Of a stretch of DNA of 64,000 nucleotides, positions 1 to 10,596 are shown piece by piece. The position numbers and the translations under genes were made by a program. The stretch is taken from NCBI RefSeq assembly GCF_022647665.1, contig NZ_CP071872.1, positions 806,001 through 870,000 of the forward strand, given 5' to 3'. Every line of letters starts with the position of its first letter. Within the stretch, counting starts at the first letter, position 1. A model generated the notes under the pieces. That model did not search any database. It saw nothing but the letters and a program-made list of their open reading frames with translations, and was not told the DNA's origin. Source of the DNA: Streptomyces formicae (lineage in GTDB: Bacteria; Actinomycetota; Actinomycetes; Streptomycetales; Streptomycetaceae).

Positions 1-21
1 CCACTCCACAGGAGGACCCCA

Positions 22-1215
<1,194 letters not shown>

Positions 1216-1253
1216 GTCCTGGTGGTTTGACCTGGTAGCTCACCGAGCTGCAA

Positions 1254-1287
1254 GAAGGGCCCCGCACCTCTGGGTGCGGGGCCCTTC
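1254..1287 (+). terminator. Hairpin terminator after tuf
   Basis: A perfect 15-bp stem (1254-1268 with 1273-1287) closes a 4-base loop TCTG. It sits between tuf and the convergent PIG-L gene, so it may end transcription from both sides. There is no clear U-tract, which is common in Streptomyces. Confidence 0.85.
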
Positions 1288-1343
1288 GGCATGTGCGCAC
1301 GTCTGCGCGGCTGAGTGAGTTGAGTGAGCCGGGTGCCCGCGTG

Positions 1344-3494
1344 TCAGGCCCGGGTGGGGGCCGGGCGCCAGACCCACGGGTGGGCGTCCGCGCCCATGCC
1401 GACGGCCGTGGCACCGGAGGCGCCCAGGTGGAGCGCGGGGGAGTCCAGCGGCTCGACGCCCTGAGTGCGGGTCAGGATCCGCTGCCCGTCGCGCAGTCGG
1501 ATCCGGCCGCGGAGGTCCCGGCCGAGCAGTACCGGACCGGTGGGGGAGGGGGCCGCGGCGAGCGCGCCGTAACCGTCGAAGCCCGTGCGCAGCACCCGGC
1601 CGTCGGCCTGCACCGACGTCACCGCCGACTCGGCCGGCCGGCGGTAGTGGAGCTCCACGCCACCGCCGGGGGCGGGTACGGCGGTGAGCGTCTCACCGGC
1701 CGCCGTGGGCGCCCCCGCCGGCCGGAGGGTGAGCTCCTGGCCCGGCGTGTCCTGGGTCCAGTGGTGCACGCGGTCGCGGCCCGCGGCGTGGACATGGACA
1801 AGTCCGGCACCGTCCACGACCGCCGAGAGACCGTCCTGGATCCCGTCGGTGCCGACGGTGCCGTAGGTCTCGCCGCCGCCGAGATCGCGCCATCGGTCCC
1901 AGCGCCCGTCGCTGCCCCGCACGCGTGTGCTGAGGCCCTTGTCCGCGTTGCGTACGAAGAGGTGGACCCGCCCGTCGGGGGCGGCCACCGCGACCGGAAC
2001 GCCGATCCGGCGGCCCCGGTCGTCGTCCCGCTCCGGATGGCCGAGGCCTTTCCAGGCGAGGAACTCCCCGCCCGCGGCGCGCTGTTCGAGTACGACGATC
2101 TCGCGCCGGTTCGCCCCGCCGTGCCCACCGAGCGCGGCGAACCGCAGCCCGAAGAGCAGCTGCCGCCCGTCCGGGAGCGCCGCCGAGCCCAGCGCGGGTG
2201 CGAGCGGCCCGCCGCCGAGGTCGTCGGGGTCGCCCCACTGGCCGCTGCCGGGCGCGGTCTCGCGCCAGCGCACGGCCCGCAGCCCCAGCACCCCGTAGGC
2301 GGTGAGCCGGCCGTCCGCCTCGCCGGCGACGACGGGCCGGGCACCCGGATAGCGGTGGTGGGTCGAGCGGACCCAGCCCTTCTTGTTCGTCAACGGGCGC
2401 GTGCCGCCCACGTTGTAGTCGCCGCAGCCGGACGGGTTGCCGCACTGCCAGGCCGGGTCGCCGCCGTACGGGACGAGATGGGCGGCCTTCTCGGTGAGCG
2501 CGGCGGCGGGGAGGTTCTTGGGCCAGTGCCGGTTGTAGTAGCCGCGGAAGGCGGTGGCGACGAACGCCGGGAGCTGCCCGCCGTCCTTCGCCGACTCGGC
2601 CACCCAGCGCAGCATCGCCGCCCAGCTGAAGCACGCCACCGCGGTGTGGTCGGCGTGGTCCGCGTAGCCGCGCTGCTCACTGTTTTTCCTACGGGTCGCC
2701 TCGTCGCTGTGCTGGATGTCCGGATCGGGGTCCAGGGTCTGGACGACGGTCGGCCGGTACTGCTCCATGAGCCCGACGAGCACGTCGACGAGCTGGTCGT
2801 AGTCGTACGACACGGTCCTGTGCAGCGGCGAGTCGGCGGAGACGACGGTGTGCAGGCCCAGCGCCCGGTCGTGCCAGAGGCTGGGCAGCGACTCCCAGCG
2901 GCGGGGCGCGTGCATGGGGAGGTTGAGGAAGACCAGCTCGACCCGGCGGTTGCCGACCGCGAGCGTGTTGACCTCGGCCCGGTGGTCGCCGCGGAGCGAG
3001 GCCACGCCCTTCTGCCACACGGTGAACCGGTCGAGGCCGAGCATGGTGGCGTACGCCTGGCGCAGGCCCTGGTGGCGGGCGGAGGAGTAGGCGGGGCGGT
3101 CGGCCGGGACGTTCCGGCCGCCGGGTATGCGGTTCCTGCCGTCGTGCTCCCCGGCGGTGACGTATACGCAGAGGAGGGGGACCCCGGAGTCCACCAGCCG
3201 CTGGGTGTCCGGGTTCATGAAGTACAGGTCGTCGTCCGGGTGCGCCAGGATCTGCATCAGCTGGGCGCGGCGCGAGCGGGCGATCGGCATGCCGGGCGCG
3301 GGATCCGCCGTGGGGGTGGGGCGCCGGGGCGCGGGCACGGAGCAGGCGGTGAGGGCGCTCGCGGCGGCGGTGCCGGTGAGTGCGGTGAGGGCGGCGAGGA
3401 CGGAGCGGCGGCGGGGCCGGTGACGCTCGGTCAACTCGTGGGATCTATCTGTGGAATGTGCCACAGGCATGCTGCGCGCAGCGCTCTCGTTCAC
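1344..3494 (-). CDS. PIG-L family deacetylase, Tat lipoprotein
   Basis: Predicted zinc-dependent N-deacetylase of the PIG-L/LmbE family, probably anchored outside the membrane. The 716-residue product begins with a twin-arginine signal (RRRSVLAAL near residue 28) ending in a lipobox LTAC with Cys51. The family metal motif AHPDDD is at 84-89, and a second His-rich motif, DHADHTAV, lies downstream in the catalytic domain. After about residue 380 the protein becomes a long region of short beta-rich repeats with WD/WR pairs, resembling a beta-propeller carbohydrate-binding part. The start could also be Met9. The substrate is unknown. The gene is alone, convergent with tuf. Confidence 0.85.
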   Translation of the reverse strand: MNESAARSMPVAHSTDRSHELTERHRPRRRSVLAALTALTGTAAASALTACSVPAPRRPTPTADPAPGMPIARSRRAQLMQILAHPDDDLYFMNPDTQRLVDSGVPLLCVYVTAGEHDGRNRIPGGRNVPADRPAYSSARHQGLRQAYATMLGLDRFTVWQKGVASLRGDHRAEVNTLAVGNRRVELVFLNLPMHAPRRWESLPSLWHDRALGLHTVVSADSPLHRTVSYDYDQLVDVLVGLMEQYRPTVVQTLDPDPDIQHSDEATRRKNSEQRGYADHADHTAVACFSWAAMLRWVAESAKDGGQLPAFVATAFRGYYNRHWPKNLPAAALTEKAAHLVPYGGDPAWQCGNPSGCGDYNVGGTRPLTNKKGWVRSTHHRYPGARPVVAGEADGRLTAYGVLGLRAVRWRETAPGSGQWGDPDDLGGGPLAPALGSAALPDGRQLLFGLRFAALGGHGGANRREIVVLEQRAAGGEFLAWKGLGHPERDDDRGRRIGVPVAVAAPDGRVHLFVRNADKGLSTRVRGSDGRWDRWRDLGGGETYGTVGTDGIQDGLSAVVDGAGLVHVHAAGRDRVHHWTQDTPGQELTLRPAGAPTAAGETLTAVPAPGGGVELHYRRPAESAVTSVQADGRVLRTGFDGYGALAAAPSPTGPVLLGRDLRGRIRLRDGQRILTRTQGVEPLDSPALHLGASGATAVGMGADAHPWVWRPAPTRA

Positions 3495-3681
3495 GTGCCG
3501 TGCTCCGTCCGCTTCCCCCGCAGCGGGCGGGCCTGGCCCCCGTCTGCGTACCGTGCTGTCCCCAGGTCGCGGAGGGCAGGGCTTGGTCGGAGCCGCCGTC
3601 CGCGCTCAGCTAGACGCTCTTACGGCGGGCAGGGTTGCGGTGTTCTGCGCCTCACCCGGCGGTCGTGAGCGCAGGTATCCG

Positions 3682-6591
3682 TCAACCGGCCAGTGCCGGG
3701 ACGTCGCCGCCCTCCGCCCAGGTGAGCGTGGTCCCGGGCAGACCCCTCAGCCACCGCTCGGCGATCTCCGCGAGCCGCGCCCGGCCCGGCGGGGTCCGGC
3801 CCAGCCCGATGGCGTACCGGGCGCCTTCCGGGCCGGACGCGAAGGGCCGGGGCCAGGCGTGGGCGCCTTCCACGCCGGCCGTCTCCAGCGCGGTGAGCAG
3901 GGCCCGTACGTGCCCGCGCACGCGCCCCTCGTCCGGCCCGGCCGGCACGGTCAGCACCGCCCAGGCCGTGTGCCGCCGATGCAGCGGGGGCGGTGCTAGC
4001 AGCTCTCCCCAGGGCACCGCGGAGCCCGCCGCCTCCAGCAACTCCCAGGCCCGGTACAGCTCCTGGGCCACCAGCTCCTGCCCGCTCGTGCCGAGCTGGT
4101 CCGAGCAGGACCTGACGGGCTCGGTCGGCGTCATGACCGGCTGCCGCCAGTCCCACGCGGCCCAGGTGGCGAAGAAGCGTCGCAGCAGGGTGGCGTCGGC
4201 CGACTCGGCCGGGCCCGGGGCGCCGGCCCCGGCCCCGGCCCCGGCCTCGCGCACCGTGCGGGCCGCCAGGAGCGACCAGGCCAGGCCCGGGAGGCCGCCG
4301 AAGGGGGGCGAGTCCAGGCCGCGGGCCCTGGCCCAGGACTTGATCCGCCTGGCGAGGCGGGTGAACGCTTCCACGTGCGGGCCCGCGACGGCCAGGACGG
4401 CGTCAGCGTCGCTGACCGCGCTCAACGCGACCGACGCCGCATCGCCCAGCTCGGCGCGTCGGGCGACCGCGTCGGGCGGGGGAACGGTGCCCGTGGCGAT
4501 CACGACCAGGTCCACGTCGAGGGGGCCGACGCGCAGCCGGAGCCCCGGCACCCTGGCGCCGATGACCTCCCGGACGTCCGTGGCCCCCGGCAGCGCCGCC
4601 GCGACCCGGGCCCGTACGTCCTCCAGCGCGGCCCCTCCCGGCAGCGCCGCGACCAGGTCCAGGTCGGCGCCGGGCAGGTGGCAGCCCATGCGCCGTGAGC
4701 CGACGACGTACACGACTCCGTCGGCCAGCGCGTCCGAGACGCGCTGCGCGGTGCGTCGGGCGTGGGCTGTGCGGGGCGCGGCCTCCTCGGAAGGCGGGCC
4801 GGCAGCGGAAGGCCGGCCGGAGGCGGCAGGAGGGCCGGCGGCGGAAGGAGAGCCGGCAGCGGAGGGAGAGCCGACGCCGCCGCCCTCCTCCGGCGTCCAT
4901 CGCACCTCGCCCGTCCCCAGCGCCACCGTCGCGCGCACCCGCATCGGCCCGTCGCCCCGCCGGGACAGCAGGACGAGCTCCCCGATCCGGGCCGTCATGC
5001 CGCCGAGCAGGGCCTCGCACCGCGCGGCCAGCGGGTGCGGGTCGTGGCTCCGTCCCAGGGACAGATGCGGGGTGAAGCCCTCGGCGGCCTTCCCGCGCCG
5101 CCCCGCGCACAGCGGGAAGCGCTCCACCAGGGCCTCGTACAGCCGCGCCCACGGCTCCTCGCCGCCCGCCGCCGGGTCGAGCCACACGGTCGCGTCCTCC
5201 CGGTGCCCGAACCAGTGCACCCCTTCGAGCCGGGCGGTGAACGGAGCGATCTCCGCCGCGGCCGCCGCGAGCAGCGGGGCCGCCCGCTCGAAGTCGGACT
5301 CCGGTACGAAGCCGAAGAGCACGTTGACGTGCGGCGGCCAGCGGCGGATCTGGCGGTCGTGCTCCTGGCGGATGTGCTGGATCGGGGGCCACAGCTCCTG
5401 CGGAGGGAGCCACGCCACGGCCGTACGGGGCGTCGGCCGCACGGCGAGCACGTTCGGCGCCAGTGCATCCACGGCCGCGTGGCCGTCGTGCGCGTCGAGG
5501 GCCAGCTCCGCCACCACGCCGTAGTGGTCGGACACGTACAGCCCCTCCGGGCCCGGCGCGTCACCCGTCAGCGCCGCACCGTCCACCCGCAGCCCCTCCG
5601 CGCGCAGCAGCACCCGGTCGAGCCGGGACGCCCGCCCCGACAGCGACGCCACCGCCGCCAGCGGATTGACGCCCGGGTCGAAGGTCGGGGTCCGGTCGTC
5701 GAGCCCGTGCGTCTCGCTCCACGCGTCGCGCATCCCGAGCGTCGTCTCCGGCACGTCCGTACCGTCGTTGAAGTCGCCCAGCAGGAGCAGATTCCCCTCG
5801 ACGCCCGCCAACCCCTCGGCGAGCGCGACGAGTTCGGCGTCCCGCCGCGCCGCCCCGTTCTCGGAGTGGTCGCTGCTCAGATGGGTCGCGGCCACGGTCA
5901 CCGGGCCGGCCGCGGTCTCCACGACCACGGCCGTCACGGCCTTGTGCGGGCCGAGGACGTGCACCCCCGCCTCCCGCACCGGCAGTCGGCTGAGCAGCAG
6001 CACCCCGCAGTCGTCGACGTCCTTGCCGGACGGCTCGGTGCCCAGCGTGTACGTCTCACGCACCCACTGTGCGTCCAGCAGCATCGAGAGCAGCGCGGAC
6101 TCCACCTCCTGGAGAGCGATGACGTCCGCGTCGGCCTCCCGGAGGGCGTCGAGGAGCAGGGGGCGGCGCCGCGCGGTGTCGATGCGGTCGCTGTCGTACC
6201 GGTCCCAGAGCGTGTTCCAGGTCAGCACGCGCAGTCCGGCCGCTGCGGGCACACCCCGCGGCGCCGCCGCGGGCACCCACCCTCCGGCACGGTCCCAGAC
6301 GGACGGTGTGCGCGCCGTGAAGAAGGGTGCCCGCAGCCGGCGCGGGTCACGTACCCGTCCCGCGTCCGTCGCGTCGATCCGGTCCACGCCCGTCGAGCGG
6401 TCCCAGACCACCTCGCCGTCGGCCTCGAAGAACAGCACCCGGTGCCACGGGATCTCGCCACCGGGGTCGAAGTCGTCGAGCGGCAGCCGCTTGGGCGCGG
6501 CGCCGCGCTGGCCGATCCCCATCACGAAGCGGGCCGGGTCGAAGCGCGCGTCCCAGCGCACCCGGTGGTAGATCTCCTCGCTCGTACGCAC
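3682..6591 (-). CDS. Multidomain RNA end-repair protein (DUF504-EEP-2H-PAP fusion)
   Basis: A 969-residue protein with four recognisable modules. Residues 5-70 match the MJ1316/DUF504 fold proposed to recognise RNA cyclic ends ([18 protein letters not shown]). Residues 118-365 are an endonuclease/exonuclease/phosphatase domain with N126, E162, GDFND (272-276) and SDH (354-356). Residues 395-565 are a 2H phosphoesterase with both histidine motifs, HVNV (421) and HLSL (509). A Ser/Ala/Pro-rich linker (572-600) leads to a poly(A)-polymerase-type nucleotidyltransferase with GSRRMG (631-636), D643/D645 and a further Asp at 692/694. The GTG start directly follows the TAG stop of the decayed ligase-kinase gene, so the two were co-translated. 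Nuclease, cyclic phosphodiesterase and nucleotide-adding activities together suggest repair of cleaved RNA ends. The domain calls are strong; the role is inferred. Confidence 0.85.
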   Translation of the reverse strand: MRTSEEIYHRVRWDARFDPARFVMGIGQRGAAPKRLPLDDFDPGGEIPWHRVLFFEADGEVVWDRSTGVDRIDATDAGRVRDPRRLRAPFFTARTPSVWDRAGGWVPAAAPRGVPAAAGLRVLTWNTLWDRYDSDRIDTARRRPLLLDALREADADVIALQEVESALLSMLLDAQWVRETYTLGTEPSGKDVDDCGVLLLSRLPVREAGVHVLGPHKAVTAVVVETAAGPVTVAATHLSSDHSENGAARRDAELVALAEGLAGVEGNLLLLGDFNDGTDVPETTLGMRDAWSETHGLDDRTPTFDPGVNPLAAVASLSGRASRLDRVLLRAEGLRVDGAALTGDAPGPEGLYVSDHYGVVAELALDAHDGHAAVDALAPNVLAVRPTPRTAVAWLPPQELWPPIQHIRQEHDRQIRRWPPHVNVLFGFVPESDFERAAPLLAAAAAEIAPFTARLEGVHWFGHREDATVWLDPAAGGEEPWARLYEALVERFPLCAGRRGKAAEGFTPHLSLGRSHDPHPLAARCEALLGGMTARIGELVLLSRRGDGPMRVRATVALGTGEVRWTPEEGGGVGSPSAAGSPSAAGPPAASGRPSAAGPPSEEAAPRTAHARRTAQRVSDALADGVVYVVGSRRMGCHLPGADLDLVAALPGGAALEDVRARVAAALPGATDVREVIGARVPGLRLRVGPLDVDLVVIATGTVPPPDAVARRAELGDAASVALSAVSDADAVLAVAGPHVEAFTRLARRIKSWARARGLDSPPFGGLPGLAWSLLAARTVREAGAGAGAGAPGPAESADATLLRRFFATWAAWDWRQPVMTPTEPVRSCSDQLGTSGQELVAQELYRAWELLEAAGSAVPWGELLAPPPLHRRHTAWAVLTVPAGPDEGRVRGHVRALLTALETAGVEGAHAWPRPFASGPEGARYAIGLGRTPPGRARLAEIAERWLRGLPGTTLTWAEGGDVPALAG

Positions 6592-7967
6592 CTACGCCTC
6601 CTCCGCCTCCTCCTCGACGGGTCCGCCCGCTCCGAGTACCAGGTGCGGTGGGCCGGCCCGGGTACGGCGGGACGAACCGGTGCAGCTGCGAGGCGAGCAC
6701 CTCGGGCGGCACCGGGTGCGTCCGGCCGGCGTTGCGCCGGGCCAGCGCGTCCTCGCCGGCGAGGACGACGGCGTGCGTGACGAGCGCGTCGCGGCGCCGG
6801 GCGACCGCGTGCACCAGGGAACGCTGGTGCGGGTTGAGGGATGTGGCGTCCCACACCACCGTGCCACCTTCCGCCAGCGCGGCGTCGAGCCGGTGCAGCC
6901 CGGCGCGCAGGACGTCGCCGTTGGCGCTGGTCGGCCCGCGAACCGCGCCCCTCGCGCAGCTCGTCGAGTGACACGTACGCATCCACCCCCCGGCAGGCTC
7001 CGCGCGAAGGTGCTCTTGCGCCGCTGCCCGCCGGGCCCACCATGTGGATCAGCTTCGGGAACTCCCCGGACCGCCACCGCCAGGTCGCCGCCACCGCCTC
7101 GTCGACGGTCCGGATGCGCCCCTGCGCGTACGCCTCCCGTGCCTCGGCCCGGCAGCGGACGGCCGCGTCCGCCGGCAGACCGGCGAACGCCGCGCGCAGC
7201 CCGTGCAGGGGCCGCGCCTCCTCGGCGTGCAGCGCCGACCACTCCACCTGCTCACGGGCCGCGGCGTCCGGCGCGGTCGCGGCGGCCACGGTGTGCAACA
7301 CGCCGAGGTCGACGGCGTACGACATCCGTACGAGCCCGACCTGCGGTCCTCGTCGGGGTACGGGCGGTGCAGCCCGGCGTGCAGCCCCACCAGGTCCGCG
7401 ACGCGCCGCGCGAGCGGCAGGCCAGGTCCAGCGACTGCGCGAGCCGTCCGGCGAGCATGCCCCGGCGTTTGCGGTGCAGCAATGCTGCCAGTACGCCGGC
7501 GAGTCGCGCGTCCCCGCTCCCGCCGCCGACGCGGGCGGCGGCAGCCGCGTCCCCTTCGCGCGTTCCCCTCGCGCGTTCCCGTGGCGCTCAGCAGCGCGTC
7601 GGCGTCGGGCTCGGCCCCGGACCGCACGTCCCACAGGGCGGCGGCCGGCCCCAGTCCGTTGGCCTCGACCGCCGCGTGCACCCAGTGCGTACCGGTCTGC
7701 ACGTGCCCGGCCCGCACCCACTTCGCAACCCGCCGCCCGGACTCGGCGGCCGGGAAGCCGTCGGCGGTCCGTACGACGTACCCCTCCTCCGGGCCGTGTC
7801 CGGCCTCAGCCTGCGCAGTGCCCGCACCGCCTGCTCGTCGAGGACCCCGCGCCACAGCACGGCCGGGACGGGAACCCCCAGCCCCCGAAGGAAGGCCACG
7901 GTCCGCTACCAGTCCAGAACCGCCCGTCGCCGTCCCACACCGAGAACCCGTAGAACCAGCTCTCCAG
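6592..7967 (-). pseudogene. Decayed RNA ligase-polynucleotide kinase
   Basis: Remnant of a large RNA ligase fused to a P-loop kinase, readable only by changing frame repeatedly. From its 5' side one can follow LESWFYGFSVWDGD (just below 7967), then RTVAFLRGLGVPVPAVLW ending in PDTAR. Next come EGYVVRTADGF and VAKWVRAGHVQTG (ligase core), a helical middle part, then LIHMVGPAGSG in one frame and KSTFARSLPG in another (a split P-loop). After that come VDAYVSLDELRE and GTVVWDATSLNPHQRSLVHA (kinase core). At least six frame changes are needed, plus an in-frame TAG at 7906-7908. The N-terminal part with the nucleotidyl-lysine motif is missing. The C-terminus ends in TAG at 6592-6594, touching the next gene's GTG. 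I call it a pseudogene; local assembly errors could explain the shifts but not the missing 5' end. Confidence 0.75.
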
Positions 7968-8128
7968 CGCCGCGATCGAGACGCTCGTCGCCTCGGGCCG
8001 GTACCCCACGTTCAGCTGGATCATCCGGGGCTTCGGCGGTGGGTACGACCTCGACCTGGACGCGCTCTTCGAGTTCGGCCTCCGGTCGCTGCCGGACGGC
8101 CTCGCCCCCTGTCGTGGAGGCCGGCTGA
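7958..8128 (+). pseudogene. C-terminal tail of a TetR-family regulator
   Basis: On the plus strand about 50 codons read IETLVASGRYPTFSWIIRGF and then LDALFEFGLRSLPDGLAP. This is the usual end of a TetR-family ligand-binding domain (FEFGL..LLDGL). After LAP the expected VVEAG and a TGA stop (8126-8128) continue in another frame, consistent with one extra C in the run at 8105-8109. No helix-turn-helix or start precedes it: the sequence becomes the opposite-strand ligase remnant at about 7967. It is therefore the stub left at a deletion or rearrangement junction. Confidence 0.6.
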
Positions 8129-8598
8129 GCGCGCCTGCCCCCTCGGGCCCCGCGTCGTGGCGCACCGCAGGTTCCGCGTGCCGCGGTTTGACACGCAATC
8201 CCGCCGGGGTAATCTCTTCGGCCCGATTGGCGTCCCCAGCGGCCCGTATGGCAGACTAACCGGGTTGCTCGGTTGAGTGCCGATGCTGCGCGCCTCCCGC
8301 CGGGAGGACCGGAAGCGAGTCCCACAGTACTCGTCGCCCCAACTGCCCCAGGGCAGCGCTGGGGCGGACGTACGGGAATCTTCCGGGAAGTGTCAGCGGG
8401 GCCCCGGCCAGGCACCCGGTGGGTCTTCACCCCCGTCCTGCGGTCTCTTCTGCGGATCGCAATCCCCTCCAGCAGGGAATCCGTCCTCGGACATCTGCGT
8501 AGCGGGAGTGCGACACGCCCGACCGCGTGGGTCGGAGGAGAGGACTGGGAACACCGGGTTCCAGAGCGTTACGAGACAGACAGGACTACGAAGTAGCC
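8129..8598 (+). promoter_or_regulatory. S10 operon promoter and long leader
   Basis: About 470 bases hold no gene I can support. A housekeeping promoter is visible as TTGACA (8188-8193), a 16-base spacer and TAATCT (8210-8215). Transcription would start near 8222, leaving a leader of roughly 375 nt before rpsJ. The leader is rich in G+C inverted segments, for example around 8396-8440, and could carry feedback control by a ribosomal protein. No leader peptide is convincing. Confidence 0.6.
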
Positions 8599-8907
8599 AT
8601 GGCGGGACAGAAGATCCGCATCCGGCTCAAGGCCTACGACCACGAGGTCATCGACTCCTCGGCGAAGAAGATCGTCGAGACGGTGACCCGCACTGGTGCG
8701 TCGGTCGCGGGCCCGGTGCCGCTGCCCACTGAGAAGAACGTGTACTGCGTCATCAAGTCGCCGCACAAGTACAAGGACTCGCGCGAGCACTTCGAGATGC
8801 GCACGCACAAGCGCCTCATCGACATCCTCGACCCCACGCCGAAGACGGTTGACTCGCTCATGCGTCTCGACCTGCCGGCTGGCGTCGACATCGAGATCAA
8901 GCTCTGA
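8599..8907 (+). CDS. rpsJ: 30S ribosomal protein S10
   Basis: S10, a 30S head protein that also joins the Nus antitermination complex. The 102-residue product runs [15 protein letters not shown] to GVDIEIKL, full length. The ATG at 8599 is chosen over the upstream in-frame start at 8527 because [10 protein letters not shown] is the conserved N-terminus. It is the first gene of the S10 operon; rplC follows after 13 bases. Confidence 0.98.
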   Translation: MAGQKIRIRLKAYDHEVIDSSAKKIVETVTRTGASVAGPVPLPTEKNVYCVIKSPHKYKDSREHFEMRTHKRLIDILDPTPKTVDSLMRLDLPAGVDIEIKL

Positions 8908-8920
8908 GGTGACGCGCGAG

Positions 8921-9565
8921 ATGGCTAAGCAGATCAAGGGCATCCTGGGCGAGAAGCTCGGCATGACTCAGGTCTGGGACGAGAACAACCGTGTCGTCCC
9001 GGTCACCGTCGTCAAGGCCGGCCCCAACGTCGTCACCCAGGTCCGCACCAACGACACCGACGGCTACGAGTCGGTCCAGATCGCCTTCGGCGAGATCGAC
9101 CCGCGCAAGGTGAACAAGCCCCTCAAGGGCCACTTCGCCAAGGCCGACGTGACCCCGCGCCGCCACCTGGTGGAGCTCCGTACCTCCGACGCCAGCGAGT
9201 ACACGCTCGGCCAGGAGATCACTGCCGAGGTGTTCGAGTCCGGCGTCAAGGTCGACGTCACGGGCAAGAGCAAGGGCAAGGGCTTCGCCGGTGTCATGAA
9301 GCGTCACAACTTCAAGGGCCTCGGCGCCGGTCACGGCACCCAGCGCAAGCACCGCTCGCCCGGTTCCATCGGTGGCTGCGCCACCCCGGGCCGTGTGTTC
9401 AAGGGCCTCCGCATGGCGGGCCGTATGGGCAACGAGCGGGTCACCACCCAGAACCTGACCGTCCACGCCGTTGACGCGGAGAAGGGCCTGCTGCTCATCA
9501 AGGGCGCAGTTCCCGGTCCGAACGGCGGCCTCGTCCTGGTCCGTACCGCGGCCAAGGGGGCCTGA
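8921..9565 (+). CDS. rplC: 50S ribosomal protein L3
   Basis: L3, an early assembly protein near the peptidyl-transferase centre. The 214-residue product starts [17 protein letters not shown], the conserved L3 opening, and contains [15 protein letters not shown] and the [15 protein letters not shown] loop. The ribosome-binding site GAGGTGA overlaps the rpsJ stop, so the two genes are probably translationally coupled. Confidence 0.98.
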   Translation: MAKQIKGILGEKLGMTQVWDENNRVVPVTVVKAGPNVVTQVRTNDTDGYESVQIAFGEIDPRKVNKPLKGHFAKADVTPRRHLVELRTSDASEYTLGQEITAEVFESGVKVDVTGKSKGKGFAGVMKRHNFKGLGAGHGTQRKHRSPGSIGGCATPGRVFKGLRMAGRMGNERVTTQNLTVHAVDAEKGLLLIKGAVPGPNGGLVLVRTAAKGA

Positions 9566-9573
9566 GGTAACCG

Positions 9574-10233
9574 ATGAGCACCATTGACATCCTTTCGCCC
9601 GCTGGCGACAAGGCCGGTAGCGTCGAGCTCCCCGCGGAGATCTTCGACGCCAAGGTCAGCGTTCCGCTGATCCACCAGGTCGTCGTCGCGCAGCTGGCCG
9701 CTGCCCGCCAGGGCACGCACAAGACCAAGACCCGCGGCGAAGTCCGTGGTGGTGGCAAGAAGCCTTACCGCCAGAAGGGCACCGGCCGCGCCCGTCAGGG
9801 TTCGACCCGTGCGCCGCAGTTCGCCGGCGGTGGCGTCGTCCACGGCCCCGTGCCGCGTGACTACTCGCAGCGGACCCCGAAGAAGATGAAGGCCGCCGCC
9901 CTGCGCGGTGCCCTCACCGACCGGGCCCGTCACTCCCGTATCCACGTCGTCTCCGGCGTGGTCGAGGGCGAGATCTCCACCAAGGCCGCCAAGACGCTGT
10001 TCGGCAAGATCTCGGAGCGCAAGAACCTGCTCCTGGTCGTCGACCGCAGCGACGAGGCCGCGTGGCTCTCCGCCCGCAACCTGCCCCAGGTGCACATCCT
10101 GGAGCCGGGCCAGCTGAACACGTACGACGTGCTCGTCTCCGACGACGTGGTCTTCACCCAGGCCGCCTTCGAGTCCTTCGTGTCTGGCGCCCCTGCTGGA
10201 CGGAACGCTGAGACCGAAGGGAGCGAGGCCTGA
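9574..10233 (+). CDS. rplD: 50S ribosomal protein L4
   Basis: L4 binds 23S rRNA and lines the exit tunnel; in E. coli it is the repressor of the S10 operon. The 219-residue product has the conserved tunnel loop with [20 protein letters not shown] at about residues 57-76. The ribosome-binding site overlaps the rplC stop eight bases upstream. The last base of its TGA is the first base of the rplW ATG. Confidence 0.98.
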   Translation: MSTIDILSPAGDKAGSVELPAEIFDAKVSVPLIHQVVVAQLAAARQGTHKTKTRGEVRGGGKKPYRQKGTGRARQGSTRAPQFAGGGVVHGPVPRDYSQRTPKKMKAAALRGALTDRARHSRIHVVSGVVEGEISTKAAKTLFGKISERKNLLLVVDRSDEAAWLSARNLPQVHILEPGQLNTYDVLVSDDVVFTQAAFESFVSGAPAGRNAETEGSEA

Positions 10234-10556
10234 TGACTGAGGCCACCGTCACCAGCAAGACCTTCTCGGACCCGCGCGACCTGCTGATCAAGCCGGTCGT
10301 CTCGGAGAAGAGCTACGCGCTGCTGGACGAGAACAAGTACACGTTCGTCGTCGACCCGCGCGCCAACAAGACCCAGATCAAGCAGGCCGTCGAGGCGGTC
10401 TTCCAGGTCAAGGTCACCGGGGTCAACACGATCAACCGCCAGGGCAAGCGCAAGCGCACCCGCACCGGTTTCGGCAAGCGCGCCAACACCAAGCGCGCCA
10501 TCGTGACCCTTGCCGAGGGCAGCCGAATCGACATCTTCGGCGGTCCGACCGCCTAA
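10233..10556 (+). CDS. rplW: 50S ribosomal protein L23
   Basis: L23 sits at the tunnel exit, where trigger factor and SRP dock. The 107-residue product begins with a short variable arm, then [18 protein letters not shown] and the [12 protein letters not shown] loop that contacts 23S rRNA. The start overlaps the rplD stop by one base (TGATG). Confidence 0.97.
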   Translation: MTEATVTSKTFSDPRDLLIKPVVSEKSYALLDENKYTFVVDPRANKTQIKQAVEAVFQVKVTGVNTINRQGKRKRTRTGFGKRANTKRAIVTLAEGSRIDIFGGPTA

Positions 10557-10596
10557 GGGCGGTCCGGATCGTCCGATATCGGACGAGGACTGAGAA

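Noticed and set aside
1293..3668. 791-codon plus-strand ORF opposite the PIG-L gene
   Set aside because: It is the antisense shadow of a clearly coding G+C-rich gene, with repetitive Val/Arg/Gly composition and no recognisable domain.
4762..6780. 672-codon plus-strand ORF opposite the PAP fusion
   Set aside because: Antisense to a gene with four conserved domains; the composition is Arg/Gly/His-rich noise typical of third-position bias.
6680..8128. 482-codon plus-strand ORF through the ligase region
   Set aside because: Only its last five codons plus stop coincide with the TetR tail; the rest is antisense to the ligase-kinase remnant.
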